A stretch of 64,000 bases of DNA. Source: Prevotella sp. UBA2850 (GTDB lineage: Bacteria > Bacteroidota > Bacteroidia > Bacteroidales > Bacteroidaceae). The translations under genes were made by a program, and so were the position numbers. Under the pieces are notes generated by a model. It was not told the DNA's origin, ran no database searches, and saw nothing but the letters and a program-made list of their open reading frames with translations. Location of the stretch: positions 15,779 through 79,778 of the forward strand of contig DEFO01000004.1 of the NCBI GenBank assembly GCA_002350805.1, written 5' to 3'. Shown here piece by piece: positions 9,365-17,479 of the stretch. Every line of letters starts with the position of its first letter. Position 1 is the stretch's first letter.

Positions 9365-9396
9365 TTTGGTTTTCTCCTCATTTTTTTGTACCTTTG
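9365..9396 (+). promoter_or_regulatory. Orphan primary-sigma promoter in the 9225-9809 gap
   Basis: TTTG (9365-9368), 20 bases, TACCTTTG (9389-9396) is a full match to the Bacteroidota -33/-7 pattern. No substantial gene follows on this strand: the first ATGs (9422, 9445) open frames of only 8 and 12 codons. The transcript would run straight into the 22-bp periodic array at 9469-9622, so it may drive a small RNA. Confidence 0.6.
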
Positions 9397-9468
9397 CGAT
9401 AGAAAGCCCTTCTGTATTTGTATGTTGGTGAAAAGCTTTCAACCATGACCATTAACACTTTTTTAAAA

Positions 9469-9622
9469 CTATCACTGCAGTGAGAGACTCCTATCACTGG
9501 AGTGAGAGGATCCTTTCACTGCAGTGATAGGCTTCTATTTTGTGCCTGATTGTACCCTGAATGACGGCAGAAAGTACCGTAAAAAATAACCGAATGTACC
9601 ATAAAACATGGGTGATGGTACC
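9469..9622. repeat. 22-bp periodic array, first half palindromic, second half ending GTACC
   Basis: Three units start at 9469, 9491 and 9513, each holding a self-complementary core CACTGCAGTG or CACTGGAGTG. They are followed in the same 22-bp register by four units ending in GTACC at 9552, 9574, 9596 and 9618. The spacing is exactly 22 in both halves. It is the main content of the 585-base gap between the FecR gene and the next gene; the rest of the gap before 9365 is purine-rich and featureless. Confidence 0.7.
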
Positions 9623-9710
9623 TGAAGTAACAACTCCCATTATACTCTCCCCCTCCCCTGCCCTTCGGGCTTCTCTTATGACCATCTAGGAAAGGGTATC
9701 GTGGGCACAA

Positions 9711-9780
9711 AAAGAGGCAGCCGCCACCAACTGCAGATCCTTCGGGCGAAGGGGTTCCGCATGGTTGGTGGCGGCTGTCT
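9711..9780 (-). terminator. Rho-independent terminator after the TldD-like gene
   Basis: The arms 9716-9731 and 9764-9779 pair over 16 bases with one G-U (GCAGCCGCCACCAAC against GTTGGTGGCGGCTGT). On the minus strand the stem is followed by CTCTTTTTG. It lies just beyond the stop at 9810, so it ends that gene. The loop is long (32 bases) and itself contains a small CCTTCG/CGAAGG hairpin. Confidence 0.75.
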
Positions 9781-9809
9781 GCCGGATGGTCCCCCAGGGG
9801 GACGCGGGG

Positions 9810-10787
9810 TTACTGCCGCAAGGCGGGGTTGACAACGGGCAGCTGACTCTCTGCCTTGGGTTTCTTGAAGGCGTACTCCATGTCGTCGACGATGATGGCA
9901 CGGGGCGTGACAAAGCTGCAGCCGACATTGTTGAACAGCGTGTTGAGCTCGTTCTGCTCCTTCGAGCTGGTGAGCACATGCAGGAGCTGGGTCTTGTCGG
10001 GCATGGGCATCTCGCTGACCCGCACGAGGGTCTCCTCACCGGTGCGCACATTGACTCGGTAGAGGCAGGGCGTGAAGCCGGAGGGCTGACGGACGACGTA
10101 GGTCCACTGGAGTCCGGCACTGGCTGACTGACGGCAGAGGACGGACATGAGCTTGCCGAGGGGCTTGGCACCGTCGATGGTGACCTGCAGGACGCCGGGG
10201 GCGCAGCTGGAGGTGACAGCTTTCTCGGGGTTGTCGACGAAACGGTCGTTGCCGGTGCTCTCAAGACTGTTGAGGGCGGGATAGCGGCCGCAGAGAAGAC
10301 GGGTCATGAAACCGTTGCGGACGAGCGTCAGGTCGGCGGCAGGGGCGACACCGTTGGCATCGGCAGTGACACTGCCGAGGAGGGGAACGCCCTGGGCGCC
10401 GTTGAGCGACGCGAGCTGGCGGATGCTGATCTTACGGTCGAGCATGCGCTTGCCGACGAGCAGACTGCCTACTCCGCTGTTGTCCTGCAGACTGCGGCGG
10501 GCAAGGAGCAGCGGCGAGACGACCTGGTCGGAGAAGCTGTAGGCGACGATGTCGCCCTCGAACATCATAGGACCGATATAATAGTCGGTGAGCGCCTCGG
10601 CACGGCTGATGGCCATGAGACGGTCGGCAAACTGACGGACGGTCTGACGCAGGGCGTCGGCGTCCCAGCGGGTGTTGCGCTGGCAGGTGGTGACATACTT
10701 CGCGTCGAGGTCCAGCTGTGCGGGCTGTGCCTTTGCCATGGCTGCCATCATGAGCAGCACTGCGGCCAGAAACATTCTTGCTTTCAT
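9810..10787 (-). CDS. Exported TldD/PmbA-like protein without the HExxxH motif
   Basis: A 325-residue protein with a signal peptide (MKARMFLAAVLLMMAAMAKA). The frame is open further upstream, but this ATG is chosen because it begins a clean signal sequence and sits just after a promoter. The middle resembles the C-terminal half of TldD/PmbA proteins: YIGPMMFEGD (70-79) aligns with the usual YxGP-LL-G, and VPLLGSVTADANGVAPAADL with LVRNGFMTRLL aligns with the G-DxEGV...LVxNGxLxxxL segment. Where active TldD proteins carry HExxxH, this one reads AYSFSDQVVSPLL (82-94), with no histidine. The N-terminal TldD domain is also missing. It is therefore probably a non-catalytic relative, function unknown. 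It diverges from dinB. Confidence 0.68.
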   Translation of the reverse strand: MKARMFLAAVLLMMAAMAKAQPAQLDLDAKYVTTCQRNTRWDADALRQTVRQFADRLMAISRAEALTDYYIGPMMFEGDIVAYSFSDQVVSPLLLARRSLQDNSGVGSLLVGKRMLDRKISIRQLASLNGAQGVPLLGSVTADANGVAPAADLTLVRNGFMTRLLCGRYPALNSLESTGNDRFVDNPEKAVTSSCAPGVLQVTIDGAKPLGKLMSVLCRQSASAGLQWTYVVRQPSGFTPCLYRVNVRTGEETLVRVSEMPMPDKTQLLHVLTSSKEQNELNTLFNNVGCSFVTPRAIIVDDMEYAFKKPKAESQLPVVNPALRQ

Positions 10788-10807
10788 CTTTTTTATGGTA
10801 TAAAGTT

Positions 10808-10838
10808 TTTGCAAAGATAATATTTTTTTGTACTTTCG
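10808..10838 (+). promoter_or_regulatory. Promoter of dinB, giving a leaderless or near-leaderless mRNA
   Basis: TTTG (10808-10811), 19 bases, TACTTTCG (10831-10838; one mismatch to TAnnTTTG). The dinB ATG is at 10843, only 4 bases later, so transcription would start at or next to the start codon. No LexA-like palindrome is evident. Confidence 0.65.
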
Positions 10839-10842
10839 CAAA
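10812..10842 (-). promoter_or_regulatory. Promoter of the TldD-like gene, interleaved with the dinB promoter
   Basis: On the minus strand, TTTG (10842-10839), 19 bases, TATCTTTG (10819-10812) is a full -33/-7 match. Start ATG is at 10787. It occupies almost the same bases as the dinB promoter on the other strand, so both cannot be bound at once. Confidence 0.75.
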
Positions 10843-11931
10843 ATGGAACAGCGGAAAATCATACATATCGACATGGATGCCTTCTTTGCCAGCGTCGAGC
10901 AGCGCGACCACCCCGAGCTGCGCGGGCAGGCCATCGCCGTGGGCTACGACGGTCCGCGAGGCGTGGTGTCGACGGCCAGCTACGAGGCTCGTAAGTATGG
11001 TGTCCACTCGGCCATGCCCATCGTCACGGCCAAGCGCAAATGTCCGCACCTGATTGTGGTGCCGGGCCACTATCATGTCTACAAAGAGGTGTCGGCCCAG
11101 ATACATGAGATTTTCCATGATTACACCGACATCATTGAGCCGCTGTCGCTCGACGAGGCTTTTCTCGACGTGACCCACAACAAGAAAGACATCCCCTTGG
11201 CGGTCGACATCGCCAAAGAGGTGAAGCAGCGCATCCGCGAACAGCTCCACCTGACGGCGTCCGCCGGCATCTCTTACAACAAATTCCTGGCAAAGATAGC
11301 CTCCGACTACCGTAAGCCCGACGGCATCTGCACCATCCATCCAGACGTGGCCCTCAGCTTTATCGACAAACTGAAGATTGAGAATTTCTGGGGCGTAGGC
11401 CCGAAGACGGCACAGCAGATGCACTACATGGGTATTTTCACCGGGGCCGACCTGCGGCAGGTGTCGCTCAAGCACCTGCAGGAGGTGTTCGGCAAGATGG
11501 GACCTGTGCTCTACAACTTTGCCCGCGGCATCGACCACCGGCCCGTAGAGACTTATCACGAGCGGAAATCGGTGGGATGCGAACAGACATTCCTCAAAGA
11601 CATCCACGAGCCCGCCGCCGTTACCATTGAACTCTATCATGCCGTGCTCGAACTGGTGAGAAGGCTTGAGAAAGACGGATTCGAGGGAAAGACCCTCACC
11701 CTGAAAATCAAGTTTGCCGATTTTCAGCAAGTCACGCGCAGTCTTACCCACGACAAGGCACTCCTTTCGAAAGACGACATACTGCCGCTGGCCAAGCTGC
11801 TGCTCAAGGAAGTGGAGATCAACGCGTCGCACCCCATCCGCCTGCTGGGTCTGTCGGTATCCAATCCTGCCAGTGCCCGTCAGCAACAGCCATTGTGGCG
11901 GCAGCTGGAGATAGAGTTCAAGCCATGGTAA
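10843..11931 (+). CDS. dinB: DNA polymerase IV (Y-family translesion polymerase)
   Basis: A 362-residue Y-family DNA polymerase of normal length. The catalytic motifs are clear: HIDMDAFFASVEQRD (about residues 7-21, first metal-binding Asp and the steric-gate region) and SLDEAFLDVT (about 103-112, second acidic pair). A helix-hairpin-helix region (KIENFWGVGPKTAQQMHYMG) and the little-finger domain follow. It copies damaged DNA with low fidelity. The ATG at 10843 is chosen over an in-frame ATG at 10828, which lies within the promoter. Its gene is divergent from the TldD-like gene and convergent with the hmu-like cluster; no other repair gene is adjacent. Confidence 0.95.
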   Translation: MEQRKIIHIDMDAFFASVEQRDHPELRGQAIAVGYDGPRGVVSTASYEARKYGVHSAMPIVTAKRKCPHLIVVPGHYHVYKEVSAQIHEIFHDYTDIIEPLSLDEAFLDVTHNKKDIPLAVDIAKEVKQRIREQLHLTASAGISYNKFLAKIASDYRKPDGICTIHPDVALSFIDKLKIENFWGVGPKTAQQMHYMGIFTGADLRQVSLKHLQEVFGKMGPVLYNFARGIDHRPVETYHERKSVGCEQTFLKDIHEPAAVTIELYHAVLELVRRLEKDGFEGKTLTLKIKFADFQQVTRSLTHDKALLSKDDILPLAKLLLKEVEINASHPIRLLGLSVSNPASARQQQPLWRQLEIEFKPW

Positions 11932-12031
11932 GACTACCGGCAGGTCAGAAAGCTAGTCGCGCAAACCTTGCCTGCAGGAAACAGAAGACGAGTGGCTGCG
12001 CTCCTTTTATTTTTAGGCGACTCTTTTAAGG

Positions 12032-12355
12032 TCATTCGGGCACATAGATAATCTCGCCGTTCTCCAACTCATAGGCAATGCCCACCTTACGGCCGCGTTT
12101 GCCCGTGGCGTTCTGCTCGTCGCTGGCTTTGTAGCGTTTGATTTCCTTTCCCTGGCGAGTGATAATCTCCATGTTATCCTTGCCCGGATTCTTGATCATT
12201 GTGAAGTCTTCCTTGCCAAAGATTTCCTGCATGTTGAACCGGGCGACAAGGGCCACCATCAATGCCACGGCAAACACCATGGCCACATCGAACAGATTGG
12301 CGACGGTCTGCATCGGGTCATCGTCGCCATGATGAAGCAGTCTATTCCTTTTCAT
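12032..12355 (-). CDS. hmuV: DUF2149 protein, HmuV-like
   Basis: A 107-residue protein with one N-terminal membrane segment (FDVAMVFAVALMVALVARF, about 23-41) and a short soluble domain ending in YELENGEIIYVPE. It belongs to the DUF2149 family, whose members sit beside MotA/TolQ/ExbB-like and CobN-like genes. In layout it corresponds to ExbD/TolR, the partner of an ExbB-type channel, though it is not an obvious ExbD homologue. It is the last gene of the cluster and its start overlaps the upstream ExbB-like gene by 14 bases, which implies coupled translation. The hmuV name follows the Porphyromonas hmuYRSTUV order and is by position and family only. Confidence 0.75.
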   Translation of the reverse strand: MKRNRLLHHGDDDPMQTVANLFDVAMVFAVALMVALVARFNMQEIFGKEDFTMIKNPGKDNMEIITRQGKEIKRYKASDEQNATGKRGRKVGIAYELENGEIIYVPE

Positions 12356-12935
12356 GGCAGAGCATGGTTTTCACATATTCCAGATTGTTCAGTTCACGGG
12401 CGTACCAGCGCTGGCGCACTTGCAGCGTAGCCACTCCAACGGCTGCGATGAGCATGCCTACCACGGTCGTGGCAAAAGCCACCTGCATGTTGTAGGCCAT
12501 CGACGAGATGTCACCAGCAGCCAGTCCTACCAGGGCCGGGCCCATGGGGATGAGTGTTCCCATCAGTCCAAGCATAGGGCCTAACTTCATCAGGATGCGC
12601 GAGCCGGAGAGCTCTTTGGCCGCATCCACCTCATAGTTGCTGACCAGCCGCTCACAGTAGGCTGCATTGTCGTGATGGGCCAGCATGTCTTTCAGCCGGT
12701 CCACATAAATACTGCCGGGCATGTCGGCCAGCGAGCCAATGCCACTGACTATCTCATCGCGGCTGGATGAGTCGATGAAATGGGTTTGCTGCAGAATGGT
12801 CTTGCGACGGTAGTACTCGCCGAAGAAGCCTGCTGCCAGCAGGAGAGCCCGCACAAAGAACAGCAAGAGCAGAATGACTATGGGCACCAACAACCCGTTG
12901 GAAATCCAGAATAAGATGTTCGAGATGGTTTGCAT
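12342..12935 (-). CDS. hmuU: MotA/TolQ/ExbB-type proton channel, HmuU-like
   Basis: A 197-residue membrane protein with three hydrophobic segments: residues about 8-35 (LLVPIVILLLLFFVRALLLA), and two near the C-terminal half (LGPMLGLMGTLIPMGPALVG and VAFATTVVGMLIAAVGVATL). The last two form the conserved ExbB/TolQ pore region. Such channels use the proton gradient to drive work at the outer membrane or on a periplasmic partner. Here it lies between a small membrane protein gene and the DUF2149 gene and downstream of a CobN-like gene, the order seen in haem-uptake hmuSTUV clusters. Energising the large periplasmic chelatase-like protein is the likely role but is inferred. Confidence 0.85.
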   Translation of the reverse strand: MQTISNILFWISNGLLVPIVILLLLFFVRALLLAAGFFGEYYRRKTILQQTHFIDSSSRDEIVSGIGSLADMPGSIYVDRLKDMLAHHDNAAYCERLVSNYEVDAAKELSGSRILMKLGPMLGLMGTLIPMGPALVGLAAGDISSMAYNMQVAFATTVVGMLIAAVGVATLQVRQRWYARELNNLEYVKTMLCHEKE

Positions 12936-12995
12936 GATGAATGAAATAGAGTTGGATAATAATGAATGCGAATAATGGTGGATAAGTGATAGCGG

Positions 12996-13517
12996 CTAGA
13001 TGGGCACTCCGGTAATGACGATGCACAAGAGTAAGACCATCAGACTGACGATGAACAGCATTTCCTTGCGGAGTGGAGGCTCGGGCATCAGCCAGCACAA
13101 CAGCCGGTTGCCCAGAAGAGTGAGGAGAAACACTCCGACTGCCGACAACCACGCCATCAGCGTAAAACTGCTTCCCGGCAACAACCAGAGCAACTGGGCC
13201 TGCACATAGCAAACGGCAGCGGCAACGAGCAGGCCAGGGTAATAAGTCAGGGGGGACGGACGTGAGGTAAAGCACCATGCCATCATGACGATGGCTTCGA
13301 TGGTGAGGCATACTCCCAGGTTGAGCAGCGATGGCCGACCGGCCAGTGCCTGCGTGAACACATCGTGCGAGATATGGGTCATCCATCCCATTGAGAGCCA
13401 TGCGAAAACGCCATAAACCAGGGCAACCACTAGTTGCATGCGCCGGCTCATGAAGCTCACTTTCAGTAGGAAACTGATGGTGACGACTATGGCTAATATC
13501 ATCTCTATGCTCTTCAT
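12996..13517 (-). CDS. hmuT: Polytopic membrane protein of hmu-like cluster, HmuT-like
   Basis: A 173-residue hydrophobic protein with about five membrane segments, beginning MKSIEMILAIVVTISFLLKV and ending in VSLMVLLLCIVITGVPI. No catalytic motif or family signature is visible to me. It overlaps the end of the CobN-like gene (ATG at 13517 over the TGA at 13516-13514) and precedes the ExbB-like gene by 60 bases. By position it corresponds to hmuT of the Porphyromonas hmuYRSTUV operon; the function of that protein is not settled. The symbol is positional and should be read with caution. Confidence 0.65.
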   Translation of the reverse strand: MKSIEMILAIVVTISFLLKVSFMSRRMQLVVALVYGVFAWLSMGWMTHISHDVFTQALAGRPSLLNLGVCLTIEAIVMMAWCFTSRPSPLTYYPGLLVAAAVCYVQAQLLWLLPGSSFTLMAWLSAVGVFLLTLLGNRLLCWLMPEPPLRKEMLFIVSLMVLLLCIVITGVPI

Positions 13518-16500
13518 TCTCGTTGGGAGGATTGTTTTCTTCTTATCCAGACAATGACCAGCAGCAACACGACAATAGCCGAGAGGGCTATCAGGAGGTT
13601 GTTTCTCAGTGCCTGTGCCTTGCTCTCTGCCACTTGCTGAGCAGTATCTTTGAGGACCATGTCTTTTTGGCCCGACGCCACCTCTTTCACACGGGCCATG
13701 TCGCGCTCATAGTCGGTCTTGGCCTTGCCCGACAGCTGGGCTGTCACATAGTCTTGCAACTTCGGGTTATTGCACACAAAGTCGGTGCAGGCAGCCCCGC
13801 TCTCGCGAGTGATGTCGGCATGCAGTTGGGCGGTGGTCTTCAGTTGCTCGCTGTTGGGTTTCCAGTATCCCTTGCGCGCACTCTCCATCATCACGGCCGT
13901 CATGGCTTGCAGGGCGGCAGGGTTCACCCGCTGGAAATACTGTCGGATGCCCAGTTGCTGCTCGTCGGCCACATAGAGTCGGTAGAGGTCGTTATAGAGT
14001 TCTTTGTCGACGGCCGACGGGCGTGTGGCATTCCATCCGAAGATGTTGCGGAACATCTCGCCAAACTGTTGTGCGGTGCCCTCGTCGCCCTTCATGTGCT
14101 CCTTGATATAGGTGGGGTTGAGCAGGGTTGTCCTTGCCTCTACGGCCACGGCCTCGCGCGTGTCCTGCATCCGGCGGTTGCTGCGGTTGCGGTAGTCGGC
14201 CATATAAGCCTCGGGCTCTTTGCCGGTGAGCGTCTTCACCGTCAGCGACAGGCCGCCCGTGAACTCATACACATGGTCGAGCGACAGCGGTCCCCACGTG
14301 TTGCTCTGCCTTGGCTGTATCACCACGTCGGTCTGGTTGAGTGCCGCGGCAAAGAGGTCTTTCTCAAAACCGCCCCAGTTCTCGTCGTCGCCATAAATGG
14401 CGCCCATATTGTTCAGGTAGCCCTCGGCCAGTTCCGAGGCTTTGTCCCATGTGCCGCTTCGTTCAATATAGTTCATCATGCCCGTGCTGTAGCCATTGTT
14501 CACTGGTCCGAACACACGCATGGTGGCCAGCTCGCGGGCCCGTTTGGGTGTCATGCCCTTGCCCACGAGTTGCTTCTCCTGGTCGAGTGTTCCCTCGTGC
14601 ACGTAGTTGTCGTTCTCGTCGTCGGCGGCAGAGGCCAGCTTCACTGCGTCGGTAATCAGGCGCAGGCGCGATCCGACAATGTCGCGCAGCTGTCCGCTCA
14701 CTTGCACCAGTACGTTCACACGCGGACGGCCCAGCTGCTCGCGCGGCACCAGCCGCAAGTCGCTGATGCGTCCCTCGGCGTCGCGCGTGGGCTCTACGCC
14801 CAGCATCCACAGGGCCTGGGCGATGGTGGCTCCTTGTGTGTTGATAAACTCGCCGGCCCAGAACGTATAGCTCACCTTGCGCGGCCATTGTCCGTGCTGT
14901 GCTTTATAGCGCTGCAGCGTGTTCTCGGCCAGCCGTTTGCCGTCTTCCCATGCCTGTGGGTCGGGAGTGTTCTCGGGGTTGATGCTGTACATGTTGCGTC
15001 CCGTGGGCAGCACGTTCGGATTCAGTACGGGGTCGCCGCCAGGTGCCGGCTCTACGGTTCCGCCGTTCAGCGCACGCACCATATTGTCTATCTCGGCATG
15101 CGTAGAGGCGATGAGCAGCTGATATACCTCGCGTGGCGAATGTGCGCGGTCTGCCGTCGCGGCTTTCCCCTTTCCGTCGGCTTGCTTTGCCGTGGGCCTC
15201 GCCGCTCCGGCTATCTCGGCCAGAATCTGCTGGCGTGCCCTGGGCAGGTAGTGATGGGCCACGTAGGCATAGTTCTGCAACTGCTGGGTGGTGATGCGTC
15301 CTTGGTCGCGGTCGCGCCGTGCCAACTCGTAGGCTGTCGGATCAGCACACACGGCCATCACCGTGTTGCGCAGGTCTTGCTCGCTGTAGGGTTGTCCCAT
15401 GGTGTAGTAGGCTCCCTGCATCTTCTCGTTCGAGAGCTCTTCCAAGTGGGCATCCAGGCGTTCCAGCTCGCTCTCTGTATAGGGCGTATTGAGATTGCCG
15501 TCGAGGTTCAGTTCCCGGTGGAGTCCTTCCTGTGTGACGCGCCGTTTGATGCTCATCACCAACGACCGGTTGCTGCAGCCACCCTCCACGGCGCGATGGA
15601 TGTCGGCCAGCAGGGCGGCATATTTCTGGCGCAGTCCGCTCTCGGCGTAAGGAGCAGTGAGATAGGTCAGCAACGTGGCATGGCTGCGGCGCTTGGCAAT
15701 GATGCTCTCGCCCACATTGCCCGTGGTGTAGAAGTAGAAGTGCGGCAGGTTGCCCACCAGCATGGCACTCCAGTCGTCGCGTCTCATGCCGGCGTCGCGT
15801 CCGGGCAGATACTCCATGTTGCCGTGTGTGCCGAAGTGGATGAGCGCGTCGGCCTTGAACCCTCTCAGCATATATAAATAAGGTGCCAGATAGCTGTGGG
15901 GCGGCGGTACGTCCACCCCGTGCACCAGCTTGAAGTCGTCGTCGCCCAGGGCGGGACGCGGCTGTGGGAACAGCAGCACATTGCCATAGCGTATGCAGGC
16001 CACGGCCATGCTGTCGCCCCGCGTCAGCAGACTGCCTGGTGCCTCGCCGTAGTGGCGCTTCACCTCCTCGTATTTCTTCTTCGGCACCACCTCGGTGGCC
16101 CATGTCTCATATTGTTTCTTGGTGAGCCACAGCGGATGGCCCTTGCGCATGTACGCCTCTTGTGCCCCCCGTGCATACGATCCGAGCACGATGCCTTCGG
16201 TCTTCACCTCGCGGGCAAAAGCCTCGAGCGTCGCCGGCAGCCCGCTGACATTGTAGCCTTCGGCACGCAGTCGTTTCAGAAAGTGATACAAGGATGGTAT
16301 CACCTCCATGCCGCTGGCCAGCAGGGCATCCTTTCCCGGGCGCTTGAAGTAGCCGATGGCGATGCGTTTCTCCTGGTTCCGCTTGGTGCGAAGCGCCATG
16401 TACCGCTTCACGTGGTCCACCAGTGCCCGGCAGCGTTCCACCTCGGCAGTACGGCGGTAATATCCTTTGGCGTCTTTGTTCTGTGTGCCGATGCAGTAGG

Positions 16501-17452
16501 GCGACATGCCGCCGTCAATCTCGGGAATCACGATGCGCGCGTTCTTCGATCCCGAGGGCATGGCCTTGTGCTCGTCCATCCACTCGTCATGCGACATCGA
16601 CAGGGGGAATGGCGCAAACAGCGGAATGTTGTGCTGGTAGAGCCAGTTCACCAGCGTGTCGTTGCCCAGCCGTCCCATGGCCATATAGACCACGGCGTCG
16701 GGTTTCAGTTCCATCATCATGTGCTCGCGCCTTTTGCCGATGGCAGTCAGCGGATACACATTAAAGCCCTCTTGCGTGAACAGCGAGATGAGCGTGTCCA
16801 CATGCTCGCGGTTGCCCTCCATGGGGAAGGTCACGCCCGAGATGAGCGCCAGCCGCGGAGCCCCCTCGTTGTAGAGGTGGTGGGTGCGCAGATAGTTTGT
16901 CAGTTCGTCGGCATGCTCGAAGTAATGGCCGTAGGCCCGGTGATAGAACATGTTTTTCATCAGGTCCATCGGCTCGCCGTATTCCTGGTCGCCCCAGCGT
17001 AGGGGGGTGGCTATGTGTCGCAGGAATCGCAGTCCGTTGCGGAAGTTCTGGCGGTTCTCATTGTCGAAGTAAGCCTGTAGCTTTGCCACCTGCTCTTTGG
17101 AGAGGTTCTCGTCGATGGTGAAGCTGCTGCTCTTCAGTGTTTTTGTGAAGATGAGGACTCCTTTCTTCGCCACCCGTCTCAGTTCCCCCATCTGCTCCTC
17201 ACTGAGAAAGAGCCTCCTGCCATATAAGACCACGGCATCGTAGCCGTCCAGACTCTCCATCTGTTCGGTGTCAATACAGTCCACGCGGATGTGGCGGCTG
17301 TCGTTGTTCAAGACGAAGTCGGCCTGTTGTGCCTTTAGCGCATTCACCACCAATATGTTTGTGGGCCTGACGAACCATCGCCAGACGGCAACCGCCAGCA
17401 CCAAGAGCAACAAGGCTGCCAACAAACTGATCAGAGTTTTCTTGTGTGTCAT
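13514..17452 (-). CDS. hmuS: Membrane-anchored CobN/magnesium-chelatase H-like protein (HmuS type)
   Basis: A 1312-residue CobN-like protein. The start is placed at ATG 17452 (MTHKKTLISLLAALLLLVLA); the longer frame to 17476 would need a TTG. Residues about 6-24 form a membrane anchor or signal, and a second segment (LLIALSAIVVLLLVIVWIRR) lies at the extreme C-terminus before a basic tail, so the bulk should face the periplasm. The CobN signature FGTHGNMEYLPGRDAG is at about 538-553. Classical CobN inserts cobalt into corrinoids in the cytoplasm; the exported Bacteroidota form is HmuS, found in haem-acquisition operons and proposed to remove iron from haem. No hmuY or hmuR gene is adjacent, and no cobalamin gene either. 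Confidence 0.85.
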   Translation of the reverse strand: MTHKKTLISLLAALLLLVLAVAVWRWFVRPTNILVVNALKAQQADFVLNNDSRHIRVDCIDTEQMESLDGYDAVVLYGRRLFLSEEQMGELRRVAKKGVLIFTKTLKSSSFTIDENLSKEQVAKLQAYFDNENRQNFRNGLRFLRHIATPLRWGDQEYGEPMDLMKNMFYHRAYGHYFEHADELTNYLRTHHLYNEGAPRLALISGVTFPMEGNREHVDTLISLFTQEGFNVYPLTAIGKRREHMMMELKPDAVVYMAMGRLGNDTLVNWLYQHNIPLFAPFPLSMSHDEWMDEHKAMPSGSKNARIVIPEIDGGMSPYCIGTQNKDAKGYYRRTAEVERCRALVDHVKRYMALRTKRNQEKRIAIGYFKRPGKDALLASGMEVIPSLYHFLKRLRAEGYNVSGLPATLEAFAREVKTEGIVLGSYARGAQEAYMRKGHPLWLTKKQYETWATEVVPKKKYEEVKRHYGEAPGSLLTRGDSMAVACIRYGNVLLFPQPRPALGDDDFKLVHGVDVPPPHSYLAPYLYMLRGFKADALIHFGTHGNMEYLPGRDAGMRRDDWSAMLVGNLPHFYFYTTGNVGESIIAKRRSHATLLTYLTAPYAESGLRQKYAALLADIHRAVEGGCSNRSLVMSIKRRVTQEGLHRELNLDGNLNTPYTESELERLDAHLEELSNEKMQGAYYTMGQPYSEQDLRNTVMAVCADPTAYELARRDRDQGRITTQQLQNYAYVAHHYLPRARQQILAEIAGAARPTAKQADGKGKAATADRAHSPREVYQLLIASTHAEIDNMVRALNGGTVEPAPGGDPVLNPNVLPTGRNMYSINPENTPDPQAWEDGKRLAENTLQRYKAQHGQWPRKVSYTFWAGEFINTQGATIAQALWMLGVEPTRDAEGRISDLRLVPREQLGRPRVNVLVQVSGQLRDIVGSRLRLITDAVKLASAADDENDNYVHEGTLDQEKQLVGKGMTPKRARELATMRVFGPVNNGYSTGMMNYIERSGTWDKASELAEGYLNNMGAIYGDDENWGGFEKDLFAAALNQTDVVIQPRQSNTWGPLSLDHVYEFTGGLSLTVKTLTGKEPEAYMADYRNRSNRRMQDTREAVAVEARTTLLNPTYIKEHMKGDEGTAQQFGEMFRNIFGWNATRPSAVDKELYNDLYRLYVADEQQLGIRQYFQRVNPAALQAMTAVMMESARKGYWKPNSEQLKTTAQLHADITRESGAACTDFVCNNPKLQDYVTAQLSGKAKTDYERDMARVKEVASGQKDMVLKDTAQQVAESKAQALRNNLLIALSAIVVLLLVIVWIRRKQSSQRE

Positions 17453-17479
17453 ACCTTCAAAGATGTCCCTTTTCAATCA

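Noticed and set aside
10788..10842. A LexA/SOS box between dinB and the TldD-like gene.
   Set aside because: The only palindromic character comes from the two interleaved promoters; no recognised LexA site is seen.
13523..15877. A 784-codon open frame opposite the CobN-like gene.
   Set aside because: It is antisense to a protein with CobN signatures, and its composition is that of a complement frame.
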